From positions 372,001 through 436,000 of the forward strand of contig JADJLO010000038.1 of the NCBI GenBank assembly GCA_016710075.1: a DNA stretch of 64,000 nt, written 5' to 3'. This stretch comes from Acidobacteriota bacterium (GTDB lineage: Bacteria; Acidobacteriota; Blastocatellia; RBC074). Positions within the stretch are counted from its first letter, which is position 1; each line of letters begins with the position of its first letter. Below, piece by piece: positions 37,001 through 46,020 of the stretch. Under the pieces are notes generated by a model. The model was not told the DNA's origin. It saw nothing but the letters and a program-made list of their open reading frames with translations, and made no database searches. The position numbers were made by a program, and so were the translations under genes.

Positions 37001-40000
37001 CGCGATGCTCGGCCCGTTGTTGGTCACCGCGATCGTGTAGGTCAGCAGGTCGCCGGCCGTCACTGCATCCGGATTGTCGAGCTTGGTCATGACCAGCTCG
37101 GCGCTCGTCTGGATCGTCACGTCGGCGCTGCTGCTGTTGTTGGTGGTGTCGGACTCGGGAGAGCTCGACGTAACAGCCGCGGTATTGGTCACTGAACCCG
37201 GGTTTGCGCCTTCGGCCGCACGCGCAGTGATCGTGATCACGGCCGTTTCGCCCGGAGCCATGACTCCCTTGGTGCAGGTCACCATGCCGTTCTGGTTGAC
37301 GCCCGGGCCAACACAGGTGAAGCCCGTTCCCGTCGTCTGAATTCCGGACACGAACAGGATTCCCACCGGCAGTGGATCGTTGACCACCACATTCTGCGCA
37401 TCCGAAGGTCCACTGTTGTTGACCGTCAGCGTGTATGTGAAGGCCGGTCCGCCGGCGACGACGATAGCCTGACTGCGGGTCTTGACGATCGAGAGATCGA
37501 CATTGCCCGTGACCAGCGTCGAGGTCGGGTTCTGCGTGTTGTTGGCCGTGTTCGGATCAGGCGTCGCGTTCGGACCTGTCGAAGCGATGGTCGCCCCATT
37601 GGCCACGATCGTACCCGGCGCCACGTTGGCCGGCACTCTCACCTGGAAGCTGATTGTGCCGCTTGCGCCTGAAGGCAGGACTCCCGCAGCGTGTGATCCA
37701 AACGCATTGGCATTCGGCGAGCAGTTGAACTGTGCGCCTGCTGTCGGAGTCGCCCCCTGGCAGGTCAGGCCCGCTGCCGTGATCGTTCCCACAGGTATCA
37801 GGTTCGCCGGCACCGTGTCGCTGATGACGACGGCATTGGCATCCGCCGGACCAGTGTTCCTGTAAGTGATCGAGTAGGTAATGGTCGAGTTCGACCCCGC
37901 CACCACTGAAGCCGGATTGGCGGTCTTGGTCAGTTGCAGATCGGCCTGCGAGTTGTTGATCGCCGTCTGCGCCATGGCCATGTTGTTGGTCAGGTTGTTG
38001 TCGCTGATATCGACATCCTCTCCCACCAGCCCCACATTGGCGACGTTGGGGAGAATGCTCGGGATCGGCGCGTAGTTCGCATTGACCTTGACGCTGAACT
38101 TGATCACCCGCATTTCGCCCGGAGCCAGAGGCAGATTGTTGGTGCAGGTGATTTGGTTGCCGGCGGCCGGAACAGCAGCGCTGTCGCAGCTGAATCCGGG
38201 AGCGCTGATCGTTCCCTGAGGCGTCGTGCCCGCCGGCACGATATCCGTCACCTCGTATTCACCTGCCTGGTAGGTAGATGGACCGTTGTTCATCACCTTG
38301 ACGGTGTAGAGGATCACATCGCCCGGTTTGGCGGCTTCAGGCGTCGCGGTCTTGGTGATGCCAAGATCGCCCGTCCGATTGATCCGCACCGGAACCGTCG
38401 AGCTGTTGTTGTTCTGATTGGCCGGCGGCTCGTTGGTCGCCGAGACAATCGCGGTGTTGTTCGTCTGCCCCGAAGAAGCGGCCGAATTGACCTTGAGGAT
38501 CAGCGTCACAGAGGCGCTCTGGCCCGGAGCCAGCGTGCCTGCCGAGCAACTGATTGATGTGCCGGCACCGTTCGGCGCGCAGCCCGCAAGACCATTCGAT
38601 CCGGCGATGCTGACGAAGGTCATATTCGCCGGGAAGGTGTCGCTCAGGACGACGCCCTGCGCGTTGGATGGACCGATGTTGCTCACATTGATCGTGTAGG
38701 TGACGTTCTCGCCGGCGTTGACCGTCGAGGGCGTGACAACCTTACTCACCGTGACATCCGGGCTCTGCGTGACAAATGTCACTCCCGGATCGCTGTTGTT
38801 GGAAGCATTCGGATCGTTGGTCGAGCTGCCGACACTCGCGATGTTGGTGATCGAGCTGCCCTGGTATCCGGCGGCTACTTTCACTCCCACGATGATCGTG
38901 GCGGTGCCGTTGACAGGAAGAGTTCCCACCGTACAGGTGATCGAGCCTCCCTGGCCTACCGGAGGTGCCGCACAATTCCATCCCAGCGGAACTGAGATCA
39001 GACTGTCAAAGAGCAGCCCTGCCGGCAAGGCATCCACCACCTGCACGTTCTGCGCGTCGGACGGACCCGCGTTGGCGACCGTCAGCGTGAACGGGACCGG
39101 AGCCCCGCCCGCCGTCGCCGGCGTCACGTTTGTGTTGGAATCCGACTTCAGGATCGACAGATCAGCGATGGCGTTGACCAGTGTCTGCGTCGGTCCCTGC
39201 GTGTTATTGGCCGTGTTCGGATCAGGCGTTGCGTTCGCTCCGAATGTTCCGATGTTGGCCACGTTGGTGATCAGCGAACCGGCTGCGACACCTGCGCCCA
39301 CGCGGACGGTGTAGCTGAAGGTCGCCGTCGCACCCAGCGGCCAGGGACTGGTCACCGGCGTGCAGGTGAAGGTCGTTCCACCCGCCGCGTTGACCGCCAG
39401 ACCCGAGCACGTGAAGGTGGCGGGTATCGTCACTGCCGTCACGGTCGTGCCGGCCGGGATGGTGTCGGTCAAACGGACACCGGTCGCGTCCGCCGGACCG
39501 TTGTTGCGAACATTGATCGTGAAGGTGATCAGCGACGAGCCGTCGCCGGCCGTCACCGGGCCCTGCGTGGCGGTCTTCGCCAGTTGCAGATCGGCCTGGA
39601 TATTGTTGACCGCGGTCTTGACCGTGGCGCTGTTGTTGTTGGTGTTCGGTTCGACGACGTCGTTGAGCACACCGGTCGTCGCCGTGTTTGTGATGAAGCC
39701 GGGTACCGGGCCGAAGTCGCTGTTGACCTTCACCCTGTACATGATCGTCGTCATCTGTCCCGGCAACAGGGTTACCGTGCCCACGCATGGGAACGCCGTT
39801 GTCCCGTTGCAGTCGAAATCAGGCGCCATGATCGTGCCTTGCAGGGTCGTCCCCGCCGGAACCGAATCGTTCACCTGGTAATCGCCCGGATTGAGCGTCG
39901 CCGGTCCGTTGTTCATGACCTTGACGGTGTAGAAGATCTCGTCGCCGACCTTGACGGCCTGCGGCGAATCGGTCTTGGTGATCGTCAGATCGACCGAACG

Positions 40001-43000
40001 GACGAATCCAAAATCAACGCCGAGCGTCGAGTTCGAATCCGGAGTCAGCGGATTGTCCCTCTGAACCGGGTTGCCGAATCCGGTCGTCGACGACTGAGCC
40101 TGGTCGGATTCACCCGTGAGCGCCAGGCCAGGCGCCAGCGAAACCGGCGCAGAGCGCACGCTCGTCGGCAGAATGATCACGCCGTTGTCGTCGTTGTCCT
40201 GTGCGTTCGGGTTGAAGGCATTCGGCGGATTGGCGCTGCTCGTCAATCCCGCCAGCGGACCCGTCGTGTCGACTTCGACGATGTATGTCCCCTGCGGCAG
40301 ACCGCTGAAAAGATACCTGCCGCTTGCATCGGTCGTCGTGACACCGAGAACCGTCACGCCGTCGGCTGCAATCAGTCGGACTATGACCCCCGGGACTACG
40401 GGCTCGCCCGCCTGACGGATACCGTCATTGAGCGCGCCTCCGCCTGCTCCGTTGTCGAGCCAGACGAGGTTGCCGAGGCTCATGCCGTAGAACCCGAAAT
40501 CGATCGTCAGGTTTTCGTTTGCATCAGCCGTGTTCGGATCATTGTCCGGATTTTCGTTGAGCGGCTCGTTGAGGCCGACATCGATCGTTCTGCTGATGAC
40601 GCTGCCGTTGGTCTGCTTCGTGCCGTTGTCGTCATTGTCGACGCCGGGATTTGAAGGCGATCCGCCGATATTCGGATCGGGAGCCGTTACTTCGGTCGCC
40701 GAACCGTTGAGTGTGATGGACGTTCCGCTGCTGAAGAGACCGCTGAGCGGCGCTCCCGGCAGGAAGTTCGTTGCCGGCAGTACGACTACGTACTTGCCGG
40801 GCACCAGATTCTGAGGCGTAACAGGATCGCCCGTGTTCGGGTCGGTCGTCTGCTGCGTGAAGAGGTAAAGACCAGTTCCCGCGGTCGTCGTCGTTGCCAG
40901 CGGATAGTTCGTATCCGGCTGGCCGTCGGCATCCGCATCCGCGAAGAGCTGGACGGTCACACCGTTGATCGGAGCTTCCGGCCCGTCCTTGATGCCGTTG
41001 TTGTTGGCGTCGTACCAGACCTGGTTGCCGAGGCTCACAGGCGGCGGAACCAGTCCGAAATCGACCGTCGGATTGTAGGTCGAACCCGTATTGCTGTTGA
41101 TCGTGTTGTTGTTGGCGGCACCGGTCAAACCGGGCGTCAGCGTCACAGGATTGCTGCTGATGGTGCCGCTGCCCGTGCCAACACCGTTGTCGTCGCTGTT
41201 AATGTTGTTATTTGGAGTTGGAGTGGTCGCCACATCAGTGCTGCTCAGATAGCCCGTGGGCGCCTGAACCTTGACGATGTAATCGCCTGCCGGCATACCC
41301 GAGAAGAGGTACTTGCCATTGGCGTCAGTCAGAACTCCTCCCGGAGCATCATCGGCCGTGCCGAGGATGCCGTCAGGGCCGACGTTGATTTCCGTCGTTC
41401 CGTTGGCAGCATAAAGCCTCACTGGAATGCCCGCGAGCGGCGCTTCGCCGGCATCGAGCAGTCCGTTGTTGAAGAATGCCCCCATGCCGGAATCCATCCA
41501 AACCACATCGCCGAGCTGCAGCTTGTAGAATCCGAAATCGACCGTCAAGTTGCTGCTGTTGTCGCCGATGTTGAGCCCGCCGGGCAGTCCTCCGACAGTG
41601 TTGTTGTAGCCGAAAGTCTGGCCGCCGGTCGTCCCGGTAGGATTGGTTGTCTCGTTGGCCGGCTCCTGGCCTACCTGAACATTGAGCAGGCCGCTGAGCG
41701 CACCGCCCGCGTAGAAGCCCGTGGTCTGCTTCGTGCCGTCATCGTTGTTGTCGGCATTGGAATCGGTCGTTCCGAAGGAGGCTTCGCTGACGACTCCCGT
41801 GCCGTTGATCGATGTGCCGCTCGACACATATCCGATCAGCATTCCAGCGTTGAAAGGCTGTCCGCCGATCGTCGCAGGAGCGCCCGCCGGATTGAAGTTG
41901 AAAGGCGAGACGCCCACGAAATAGTTACCCGGAACCAGGGGCTGCCCCGATCCAATGCCCAGCAGGGTCGTCGTCTCGGTGAAGAGATAATGTCCGTTGG
42001 CGTTGGTCAACTGGCGTGCTACCGGGATCAGCTCATTGACTCCACCCGTTCCGGTGTTGTCTTCGAGCGTATTGTTCCCGCTGGCATCGAAGAACAGGTC
42101 GACCAGGACACCACCGCTGGCCGTCTCGATAGACTCGATGATTCCGTTGTTGTTGGTGTCGAACCAGACGGTGTTGCCGATCGCCACCGCCGGCTGCAGG
42201 ATGCCGAAGTCCACCGTCGGATCTTTCGTCGTTCCGTTGGCAGGCGTCACCTGATTGTTGCTTAACGTTCCGGCCGATCCCGGCGTCAGCGTGACTGGAT
42301 TGCTGCTGATCGTTCCGCCTGATGCGCCGACGCCGTTGTCGTCGCTGTTGACGTTACCGTTTGGATTTGGCGTCGAGGCGATGTCGCCACTGCTCACGGT
42401 TCCGGTCGGAGCCGTGATCCTCACGATGTAGCTTCCTTCAGGCAGGCCGGAGAAGAGATACTGACCGCTGCCGTTGGTTACGACTCCACCCGGAGCATCG
42501 TCGGCCGTGCCGAGGATACCGTCGGGTCCGACTGGAATTTCAGTCGTTCCGTCTTGCGAGAAGAGCTTGACTGTCACGCCCGGTACCGGTGACTCGCTGT
42601 TATCGAAGATGCCGTTGTTGTAAGCCGCACCCGCCCCCGTGTCGCTGAAGACCACGTCGCCGAGCTGCAGCCGGTAGAACCCGAAGTCGACCGTCGTGTT
42701 GCCGCTGTCATCGCCGATATTCATAGCGTTGACTGTGTTCGGCAGACCCGGTGTCTGGCCACCCGTGGCGCCTGACGGCTGGGTCGTTTCATTCTTCGGC
42801 TCAGCGCCGACCTGGAGGGTGATCAAGCCGCTCAGAACGCCGCCGGTGTAGTAGCCTGCGCCCTGCTTCGTGCCGTCATCGAAGTTGTCCGCATTGCTGT
42901 CGGTTGTGCCGTTGGCAGCAATTGGAATTTCAGATATCGATCCCGCATTGCTGATCGATGTGCCGCTCGAAACATAACCCGCCAGCGATCCTGCATTGAA

Positions 43001-44677
43001 CGGCTGTCCGTTGATCTGCGCGGGAGCTCCAACAGGATTGAAGTTGAAACTGGAAATGCCGATCTGGTAGTTGCCGGGCGCCAGTGCTACGCCATTCGGG
43101 AAACCTGCTGCATCCGTTCTTTCAGTGAACAGATAGTATCCTTGCGCATTGGTCAGCATTCGGGCGATCGGGGTCGTCTCAGCCCCGTCGATACCGTTTA
43201 AGCCGTCCGCATCAAAGAAGAGTTCGACCAGCACTCCCGGAGCCGTCGCTTCGGTCGGCTGAATCTGGCCGTCATTGTTCGTGTCGAACCAGACCGTGTT
43301 ACCCACCGAAACCATCGGCGAGAGCAGTCCGAAATCGACCGTCGGATTGGTCGTCGTCGCCGTCGGGTTGCTGACAATGTTATTGTTCAGTGCACCGGCT
43401 GCACCCGGTATCAAACTCACCGGATTGGCTGCGATCAGACCGCCGGTGATGCCGACGCCGTTGTCATCGCTGTTGACGTTGTTGTTGGGACTCGGAGTAG
43501 AACCGATGTCCGTGCTGCTGAAGTAACCACCCGGCGCAGTCACTTTCACCACATAATCGCCCTGAGGCAATCCGGAGAAGAGATACTGGCCGCCGGCATT
43601 GGTCAACATTCCGCCCGGCGCGTCATCGCCCGTGCCCAGAATGCCATCCGGACCGACAGGGATCTCCGTCGTTCCGTTCGCGGCGAAGAGCTGGACTTTG
43701 GTGCCCGGAAGGACTACTTCACCGATGTCATAGGTTGCGTTGTTGTAGTTGGCGCCCGCTCCCGTATCGACCCAAACCAGATCGCCGACCTGCAGTCTGT
43801 AGAATCCGAAATCCACAGTGACGTTGCTGCCGATGTCGGGTATCGGGAAGCCGCCGGCGCTGCCGTCGACCGTGTTGTTAAAGCCGAGCGTCGCTCCACC
43901 GGTTGTCCCCGTGGGCTGTGTGGCTTCACCAACAGGCTCCTGACCAGGCCTGACATTCAGTATGCCGCTCAGGGCCCCACCAGCATAAACGCCTGATGTC
44001 TGCCGCGTCCCGTCGTCGAGGTTGTCGCCATTGGCATCTGTGACGCCGAAAGTCGACTCGGAAATAATCCCCGTTGGCCCCATCGAAGTACCACTCGACT
44101 GGTAACCCGCGAGATTTCCTGCCGCAAACGGCACGCCGTTGATCAAAGTCGGCGCTCCCGCTGTGATGAAGTTAAATGGCGAAACGCCTACCTGGTAGTT
44201 CCCCGGCACCAGTGGATTGCCCGTCGGGATGCCGGCCAGATTGGTCGTCTGCGTGAAGAGATACTGGCCGCTGGAGTTGGTCAGCATTCGAGCCACTGGC
44301 GTCGTCGCCTCGGCGCCGGTAATCGCGCCGCTGTTGTCGGCATCGAAGAAGAGGTCGACCAGCACGCCGGCTTTACCAAATTCTGACGGTGCGATCACAC
44401 CGTCGTTATTGGCATCGAGCCAGACGGTGTTGCCGATTGAGACCGGTGGAGTCAGGCCGAAATCCACCGTCGGGTCGTAGGTCGTCGCCTGCGGGGAATT
44501 CACCTGGTTGTTGTTCAACGACCCGGCAAAACCAGGAGTCAGCGTTACCGGATTGCTGATGATCGTCCCAAATCCGACTCCAAGACCGTTATCGTCGCTG
44601 TTGAAGTTATTGGGCGGCGTGGGAGTCGTCCCGATATCACCGCTGCTGACATAACCGAGGGGAGGCGTGATCTGCAC
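34031..44677 (-). CDS. Giant protein B, main fragment (SdrD-type repeats then DUF11 array), 3,548 codons
   Basis: The longest open stretch of the window. The N-terminal about 1,550 residues alternate two kinds of SdrD/Cna-B unit. One starts near IGNTVWLDANNDG and the other near LGDVVWxDTGAGAxxNNG. Both have Asp/Asn-rich loops (DADNSG, DANNNGIKDG) suited to calcium binding. From about 40.0 kb down it is DUF11 only (VDLTITKTDSPQAVKVG, ADLQLTKTANPQSVVAG, ESDLKLKKEAPSEVIAG and others). It carries no start of its own; the preceding frame joins near 44697. Confidence 0.75.
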   Translation of the reverse strand: MQITPPLGYVSSGDIGTTPTPPNNFNSDDNGLGVGFGTIISNPVTLTPGFAGSLNNNQVNSPQATTYDPTVDFGLTPPVSIGNTVWLDANNDGVIAPSEFGKAGVLVDLFFDADNSGAITGAEATTPVARMLTNSSGQYLFTQTTNLAGIPTGNPLVPGNYQVGVSPFNFITAGAPTLINGVPFAAGNLAGYQSSGTSMGPTGIISESTFGVTDANGDNLDDGTRQTSGVYAGGALSGILNVRPGQEPVGEATQPTGTTGGATLGFNNTVDGSAGGFPIPDIGSNVTVDFGFYRLQVGDLVWVDTGAGANYNNATYDIGEVVLPGTKVQLFAANGTTEIPVGPDGILGTGDDAPGGMLTNAGGQYLFSGLPQGDYVVKVTAPGGYFSSTDIGSTPSPNNNVNSDDNGVGITGGLIAANPVSLIPGAAGALNNNIVSNPTATTTNPTVDFGLLSPMVSVGNTVWFDTNNDGQIQPTEATAPGVLVELFFDADGLNGIDGAETTPIARMLTNAQGYYLFTERTDAAGFPNGVALAPGNYQIGISSFNFNPVGAPAQINGQPFNAGSLAGYVSSGTSISNAGSISEIPIAANGTTDSNADNFDDGTKQGAGYYTGGVLSGLITLQVGAEPKNETTQPSGATGGQTPGLPNTVNAMNIGDDSGNTTVDFGFYRLQLGDVVFSDTGAGAAYNNGIFDNSESPVPGVTVKLFSQDGTTEIPVGPDGILGTADDAPGGVVTNGSGQYLFSGLPEGSYIVRITAPTGTVSSGDIASTPNPNGNVNSDDNGVGASGGTISSNPVTLTPGSAGTLSNNQVTPANGTTKDPTVDFGILQPAVAIGNTVWFDTNNNGIIESIETASGGVLVDLFFDASGNNTLEDNTGTGGVNELIPVARQLTNANGHYLFTETTTLLGIGSGQPLVPGNYFVGVSPFNFNPAGAPATIGGQPFNAGMLIGYVSSGTSINGTGVVSEASFGTTDSNADNNDDGTKQTTGFYAGGALSGLLNVQVGQEPANETTNPTGTTGGQTFGYNNTVGGLPGGLNIGDNSSNLTVDFGFYKLQLGDVVWMDSGMGAFFNNGLLDAGEAPLAGIPVRLYAANGTTEINVGPDGILGTADDAPGGVLTDANGKYLFSGMPAGDYIVKVQAPTGYLSSTDVATTPTPNNNINSDDNGVGTGSGTISSNPVTLTPGLTGAANNNTINSNTGSTYNPTVDFGLVPPPVSLGNQVWYDANNNGIKDGPEAPINGVTVQLFADADADGQPDTNYPLATTTTAGTGLYLFTQQTTDPNTGDPVTPQNLVPGKYVVVLPATNFLPGAPLSGLFSSGTSITLNGSATEVTAPDPNIGGSPSNPGVDNDDNGTKQTNGSVISRTIDVGLNEPLNENPDNDPNTADANENLTIDFGFYGMSLGNLVWLDNGAGGGALNDGIRQAGEPVVPGVIVRLIAADGVTVLGVTTTDASGRYLFSGLPQGTYIVEVDTTGPLAGLTSSANPPNAFNPNAQDNDDNGVIILPTSVRSAPVSLAPGLALTGESDQAQSSTTGFGNPVQRDNPLTPDSNSTLGVDFGFVRSVDLTITKTDSPQAVKVGDEIFYTVKVMNNGPATLNPGDYQVNDSVPAGTTLQGTIMAPDFDCNGTTAFPCVGTVTLLPGQMTTIMYRVKVNSDFGPVPGFITNTATTGVLNDVVEPNTNNNSATVKTAVNNIQADLQLAKTATQGPVTAGDGSSLITFTINVRNNGPADATGVRLTDTIPAGTTVTAVTIPATFTCSGLAVNAAGGTTFTCTPVTSPWPLGATATFSYTVRVGAGVAAGSLITNVANIGTFGANATPDPNTANNTQGPTQTLVNAIADLSILKSDSNTNVTPATAGGAPVPFTLTVANAGPSDAQNVQVVDALPAGLLFDSLISVPLGWNCAAPPVGQGGSITCTVGTLPVNGTATIIVGVKVAAGYQGSSITNIASVGSSTNDPNASNNSDPGVTFVTQSPDVTVSKVVTPSTVNAGENVTYTINVSNIGPSNAQGVVLSDTFPANMTFVSIAGSNGLAGCAPNGAGTSISCSAGTLAPGQSASVTLILKVNSAASSGQTNNTAIVSATNEPPANQNNNSSTVPVRINRTGDLGITKTATPEAAKPGDVILYTVKVMNNGPSTYQAGEYEVTDIVPAGTTPQGTISAPGFSCDSAAVPAAGNQITCTNNLPLAPGEMRVIKFSVKVNANYAPIPSILPNVANVGLVGEDVDISDNNLTNNMAMAQTAINNSQADLQLTKTANPASVVAGSNSTITYSITYRNTGPADANAVVISDTVPANLIPVGTITAAGLTCQGATPTAGAQFNCSPNANAFGSHAAGVLPSGASGTISFQVRVPANVAPGTIVANGATIASTGPNATPDPNTANNTQNPTSTLVTGNVDLSIVKTRSQAIVVAGGPAFTYTLTVNNSGPSDAQNVVVNDPLPVGILFVSGIQTTGTGFTCVGPGVNQNGMVTCTKGVMAPGETAVITITARAAEGANPGSVTNTAAVTSSSPESDTTNNSSSADVTIQTSAELVMTKLDNPDAVTAGDLLTYTIAVTNNGPSIARNVAVSDPIPANTTFVSLSGSGILANCSFAGGQVTCTPSQMANGETATLTVIVRVNPNAPAGSNTISNTATVNWTDSDPNNQPDSTTANAQTSVNRLTDLAITKSDSPQAVVSGNQIIYLIMVTNNGPSTANIGEVVVKDAVPANTTNVSVVGSGPFAGCTLANLNGASGCTNSAAMAPGEKATLTYTVTVNPGTPVGFITNTATVAASDPALDPNLTNNSAAVKTAVGPNADLQLTKTANPQSVVAGDVNSIITYTITYLNSGASDAVAVVIDDTIPANLIPVGTITAPGLTCNGQSLVAGGQLICAPLANQAQFGGSNAAGVLPAGRGGTISFQVRVPANVPQGSLVANGASIASTGPNATPDPNTANNTQQPTSTLVTGSADLSVTKTDTPDPVIAGNVLTYTLVVNNAGPSDAKNVVVTDALPAGTTYISASSSDAGFICSNSNNTVTCNKAILAANASTTITIKAQVNASVPNGTILRNTATVASTTPDPNSTNNTSPQATTQVQTDADITIVKTSNPDPVVAGKDLTYTITVTSNGPSDAQTVKVVDPLPTGLTFTSVTGTGVFSAAGACSYSAGPRTITCNATPGGVMPAGATANITVVAKVNSSVPANTVLANTATVTWTDGDGNPNNDTASSTNNTTVVHESDLKLKKEAPSEVIAGQRMDYKITINNMGPSDVLGGAQPGTLMVMDTLPAGVTPVMPMTAPNLTIAGPGGFTCSYDSINNKVTCLNAAGTPGNFPIGSVLTIILKVQTASNLQDGTNIVNCANVSVTAPEFDPASGNNESCAAATVVRTSADLTVGKTAAPVSPVPGSNPPAVRAGENIRYTITFGNAGPSDAVNVKITDNVPGNTAAVAGQFPITVLATRGVYTGGNAVKVVCSLDAVTNKITCMPMGNTGLNPTLADGVLPAQVTGQLIFDVTVNASVTGGTIIGNGANIASAPNGSIPGTSDPNSGNNTSLTTSTPVISGFAPVDHQGCPVGGDCG

Positions 44678-46020
44678 CCTGTAGGTTCCTGCGGCAGCGC
44701 CTGGAACAGGTACTGGCCGCTCGCATTCGTCAGCATCCCGCCCGGCGCATCATCCGCCGTTCCCAGAATGCCGTCGGGCCCGACCGGAATCTCAGTCGTT
44801 CCATCCGCCGAGAAAAGCTGCACGCGGATGCCCGGAATCGCCGCCTCACCTGGATCGAAGACGCCGTTGTTGTATGCGGCGCCCGCCCCCGTATCGAGCC
44901 ACACGACATCTCCCAGCGCCAGCCGGAAGAATCCGAAATCTACCGTCACGTTGCTGTCGTTGTCGTCGCTCGGCACGCCAGGCAATGTCCCGTCAACGGT
45001 ATTATTGTAACCCGAATGTCTGACCGCCGGTCGTGCCTTCTTGCTGCGTCGTTTCGCCGGTCAGGCTCTCCATCCTTCGTGACTACCAGCTTGCCGCTGA
45101 GAACTCCGCCGACATAGAACGGAGCGCCGACACCCTGACGCGAACCGTCATCGCCGTTGTCGGCGTCAGTGTCGGTCTGAGGAGCTGCTGGATCATCGGT
45201 CACAACCCCGCCGTTGGTCACCGAGGTCAAACTGCTGGCATAGCCCAGCAGCTGGCCCGCCGTAAAGGGCTGGCCGCCAATAGTCACCGGCGCACCCGCC
45301 GGATTGAAATTGAACGGCGAAACGCCGACATAGTAATTACTCGGTACCAGCGGCAACCCAAGCGGATTGCCCTGCTGGTCGGTCTTCTGTGTGAACAGAT
45401 AATGCCCGCCGCTGTTGGTCAGCTGACGCGCAACCGGAATGAATTCATTGACGCCGCCGACATCGCTTGAATCACTGATAATGCCGTCGTTATTCGCGTC
45501 GAAGAAGAGTTCGACCAGGATGCCCGGCTTCGGAGCCTCACCTGAGCTGATCAGGCCGTCATTGTTCGTGTCCAGCCAGACCGTGTTGCCAATGCTGACC
45601 CAGTCGGTGTAGAAGCCCTGGTCGGTGTCCACCCAGTCGATCGAGGCCGGGTTGGTCCCCGCCGGATCAATTGGAACTATTGGACTTTGATAAATGGGCC
45701 CGGTCAGCACACCATCGGAGTCGTTAACATCGGTGCTCATCGGTGCGTCGTTCGGCGATCCGGTCGGAATCGATGCCGGCGGATAGAACTTCGCAAAATA
45801 GTAACCGTCGGGCAGCGCCGGGAACTTGTAGTATCCGGGATTGCCCAGGGAGTCATTCATCGTCAGTTGAACGCCGAAGAGTGTCTGAGTTCCTCCTGGA
45901 AGACCATCGTCATCTTTCCAGAGTTCGACCCTGACATTGTTGATCCCCGCGGTGGCCGGCTCGTCCTGGATGCCGTTCTTGTTGACATCCTGCCAGACGT
46001 AGTTGCCGAAGGAATTGAGT
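40000..46020. repeat. Coding tandem array of paired SdrD/Cna-B units, period about 1.13-1.16 kb
   Basis: The DNA encoding the IGNTVW strand recurs near 45585, 44427, 43297, 42170 and 41020, that is every 1.13-1.16 kb. Each period codes for a pair of units of different type. The copies differ in sequence but keep the Asp/Asn-rich loops. Ends are approximate. Confidence 0.7.
44545..44985 (-). CDS. Giant protein B, SdrD-type segment between clustered breaks
   Basis: The in-frame part is about 44697-45005: one Cna-B/SdrD unit (LGDVVWLDTGAGAAYNNG, PGIRVQLFSADGTTE, GQYLFQ). It is bounded by a break near 44697 and a T insertion near 45010; a further break lies near 45065. Three breaks in under 400 bp point to poor consensus here. 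Confidence 0.6.
   Translation of the reverse strand: MPGVPSDDNDSNVTVDFGFFRLALGDVVWLDTGAGAAYNNGVFDPGEAAIPGIRVQLFSADGTTEIPVGPDGILGTADDAPGGMLTNASGQYLFQALPQEPTGCRSRLPSVMSAAVISGRLPRRPITSTATITVLESDLGRSSAIR

Noticed and set aside
39584..40654. 356-codon plus-strand frame, Arg-rich, and many similar plus-strand frames from 13 to 46 kb
   Set aside because: Antisense shadows of the DUF11/SdrD coding repeats; repetitive Arg/His-rich composition mirrors the repeat DNA.
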